64,000 nucleotides of DNA from Flavobacterium foetidum (GTDB taxonomy: Bacteria; Bacteroidota; Bacteroidia; Flavobacteriales; Flavobacteriaceae), in the NCBI RefSeq assembly GCF_004634245.1, contig NZ_SJTF01000010.1, positions 1 through 64,000 of the forward strand. Reading direction: 5' to 3'. How positions within the stretch are numbered: position 1 is the stretch's first letter; each line of letters begins with the position of its first letter. Made by a program: the position numbers and the translations under genes. Below are positions 63,351-64,000 of the stretch, piece after piece. The notes under the pieces were generated by a model. It was not told the origin of the DNA. It was given only the letters and a program-made list of their open reading frames with translations, and made no database searches.

Positions 63351-63767
63351 TTATAATTTTTTCAAATAAACCGATTTTCCGTTTAAGGAAACCTCAATCT
63401 GATTCGTTTTTTCGTTGAAAGTTGTTCGTAATGCATTTCCTTTAAAAATGGTTACATCTCCATAAACTTTTCCAGTTTCATCAGATACATATTCAAAAAC
63501 TACTTTTTTATTATCGGGCTCTATTCCTAGCTTATAACTGGAAAATTTTGTGCCCCTTAAGTCAAAATTTTGTTGAGAATCAATTATTTTTCCATCAGCG
63601 TAGAAATTAGTGATAGATTTGTTTAATGTGATGTCGGGATAATAACTGTTTACTTTTTTTAATAATTCATATTGCGCAATGCTCACTTCTTCGTTTTTTG
63701 ACGAGATATTTTGAGCAAATGAAATATTTGTATATACAAATAATAGGAGTAAAATGCATTTTTTCAT
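63351..63767 (-). CDS. Small secreted protein, homologue of the prophage cargo protein
   Basis: 138 aa. Signal peptide MKKCILLLLFVYTNISFAQ, then ISSKNEEVSIAQYELLKKVNSYYPDIT and KVYGDVTIFKGNALRTTF. The mature parts align along most of their length with 61186-61629. Unknown function; small periplasmic or surface protein. Confidence 0.75.
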   Translation of the reverse strand: MKKCILLLLFVYTNISFAQNISSKNEEVSIAQYELLKKVNSYYPDITLNKSITNFYADGKIIDSQQNFDLRGTKFSSYKLGIEPDNKKVVFEYVSDETGKVYGDVTIFKGNALRTTFNEKTNQIEVSLNGKSVYLKKL

Positions 63768-63869
63768 AATGTTTACATTAAAGGTTAATAAATTGATGTT
63801 TCCTGAATCAATAATTCGGATTTGTTTACTGCTTTACACAGTAAATTACCATACAATTTACGAAATCTT

Positions 63870-63877
63870 TACCTTTG
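63870..63877 (+). promoter_or_regulatory. -7 promoter box of the efflux gene
   Basis: TACCTTTG, an exact TAnnTTTG, 29 bp before the ATG at 63907. Confidence 0.5.
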
Positions 63878-63906
63878 CAGAAAATTAAAAGCCTTTTTTT
63901 AAGATA

Positions 63907-64000
63907 ATGACAACAAAAAAATACCTAAAACTAATTCTCATTTTGGGCTCTCTAACTGCATTAGGGCCTTTTTCTATAGATATGTATCTTCCTGGCTTTT
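63907..64000 (+). CDS. Bcr/CflA-family drug efflux transporter (cut by window end)
   Basis: 31 codons visible: MTTKKYLKLILILGSLTALG then PFSIDMYLPGF. The segment G-P-F-x-I-D-M-Y-L-P at the end of helix 1 is diagnostic of Bcr/CflA-type major-facilitator transporters, which expel drugs by proton antiport. The gene continues beyond the window. Confidence 0.8.
   Translation, partial: MTTKKYLKLILILGSLTALGPFSIDMYLPGF

Overview
The window is a low-GC, gene-dense piece of a Flavobacterium-like chromosome (Bacteroidota, Flavobacteriia). The evidence is promoters of the TAnnTTTG type, an almost complete lack of Shine-Dalgarno sequences, a SusC/SusD uptake locus run by a FecI/FecR pair, many small lipoproteins with a short hydrophobic stretch ending in Ser-Cys, and flavobacterial palindromic intergenic repeats. 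I recognise no rRNA or tRNA genes. No database search was possible, so family names rest on motifs, lengths and gene order.

Region by region: 0.2-3 kb holds an lpxD-like acyltransferase, an NTF2-fold protein, sucD and a degenerate GIY-YIG-like protein. 3.4-12.9 kb is an ECF sigma / anti-sigma / SusC / SusD / zinc-metallohydrolase lipoprotein / DUF4302 lipoprotein locus for nutrient import. 13.2-25.9 kb is housekeeping and envelope: a probably 5'-truncated gene, fabG, a vWA membrane protein, LysR plus YeiH exporter, secreted proteins, a zinc phospholipase C/nuclease-like protein, an LTA-synthase-type sulfatase and a two-component system. 26.0-34.1 kb is a complete histidine operon (hisG-D-C-B-H-A-F-IE) behind a leader peptide with His-His-His-His and an intrinsic terminator, with palindromic repeats at most gene junctions. 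34.3-39.3 kb holds secreted proteins, a CBM9-like protein, an M1 peptidase and a large unknown. 39.4-47.6 kb is leuA-leuB followed by ilvD-ilvB-ilvN-ilvC; a second leader peptide (Ile x4, Val x4) and terminator sit between leuB and ilvD. 48.1-53.3 kb holds acs, a zinc-ribbon protein, and a DnaQ-like exonuclease with a cNMP/CBS/DUF294 regulator.

The most unusual part is 53.61-61.79 kb, an 8.2 kb block of small, tightly packed plus-strand genes that looks like an integrated single-stranded DNA phage related to the FLiP/Finnlakeviridae type rather than a filamentous phage. It has a Rep_trans-like rolling-circle initiator, a following candidate capsid gene, several tiny one-helix membrane proteins, a phage murein-processing protein with an RGIRNNNPGN motif, and a long structured non-coding region, but no integrase and no Zot-type ATPase. 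Its ends are hybrid dif-like sites. Joining the two chromosomal outer arms rebuilds a near-canonical dif, which suggests XerC/XerD-mediated capture at the replication terminus. At its right end the element carries a secreted protein that is clearly homologous to a chromosomal gene 1.7 kb beyond the attachment site, probably a cargo gene.

To the right of the element are a RelE/ParE toxin facing a putative antitoxin in an unusual convergent arrangement, two small secreted proteins, and the start of a Bcr/CflA drug-efflux transporter cut off by the window end.
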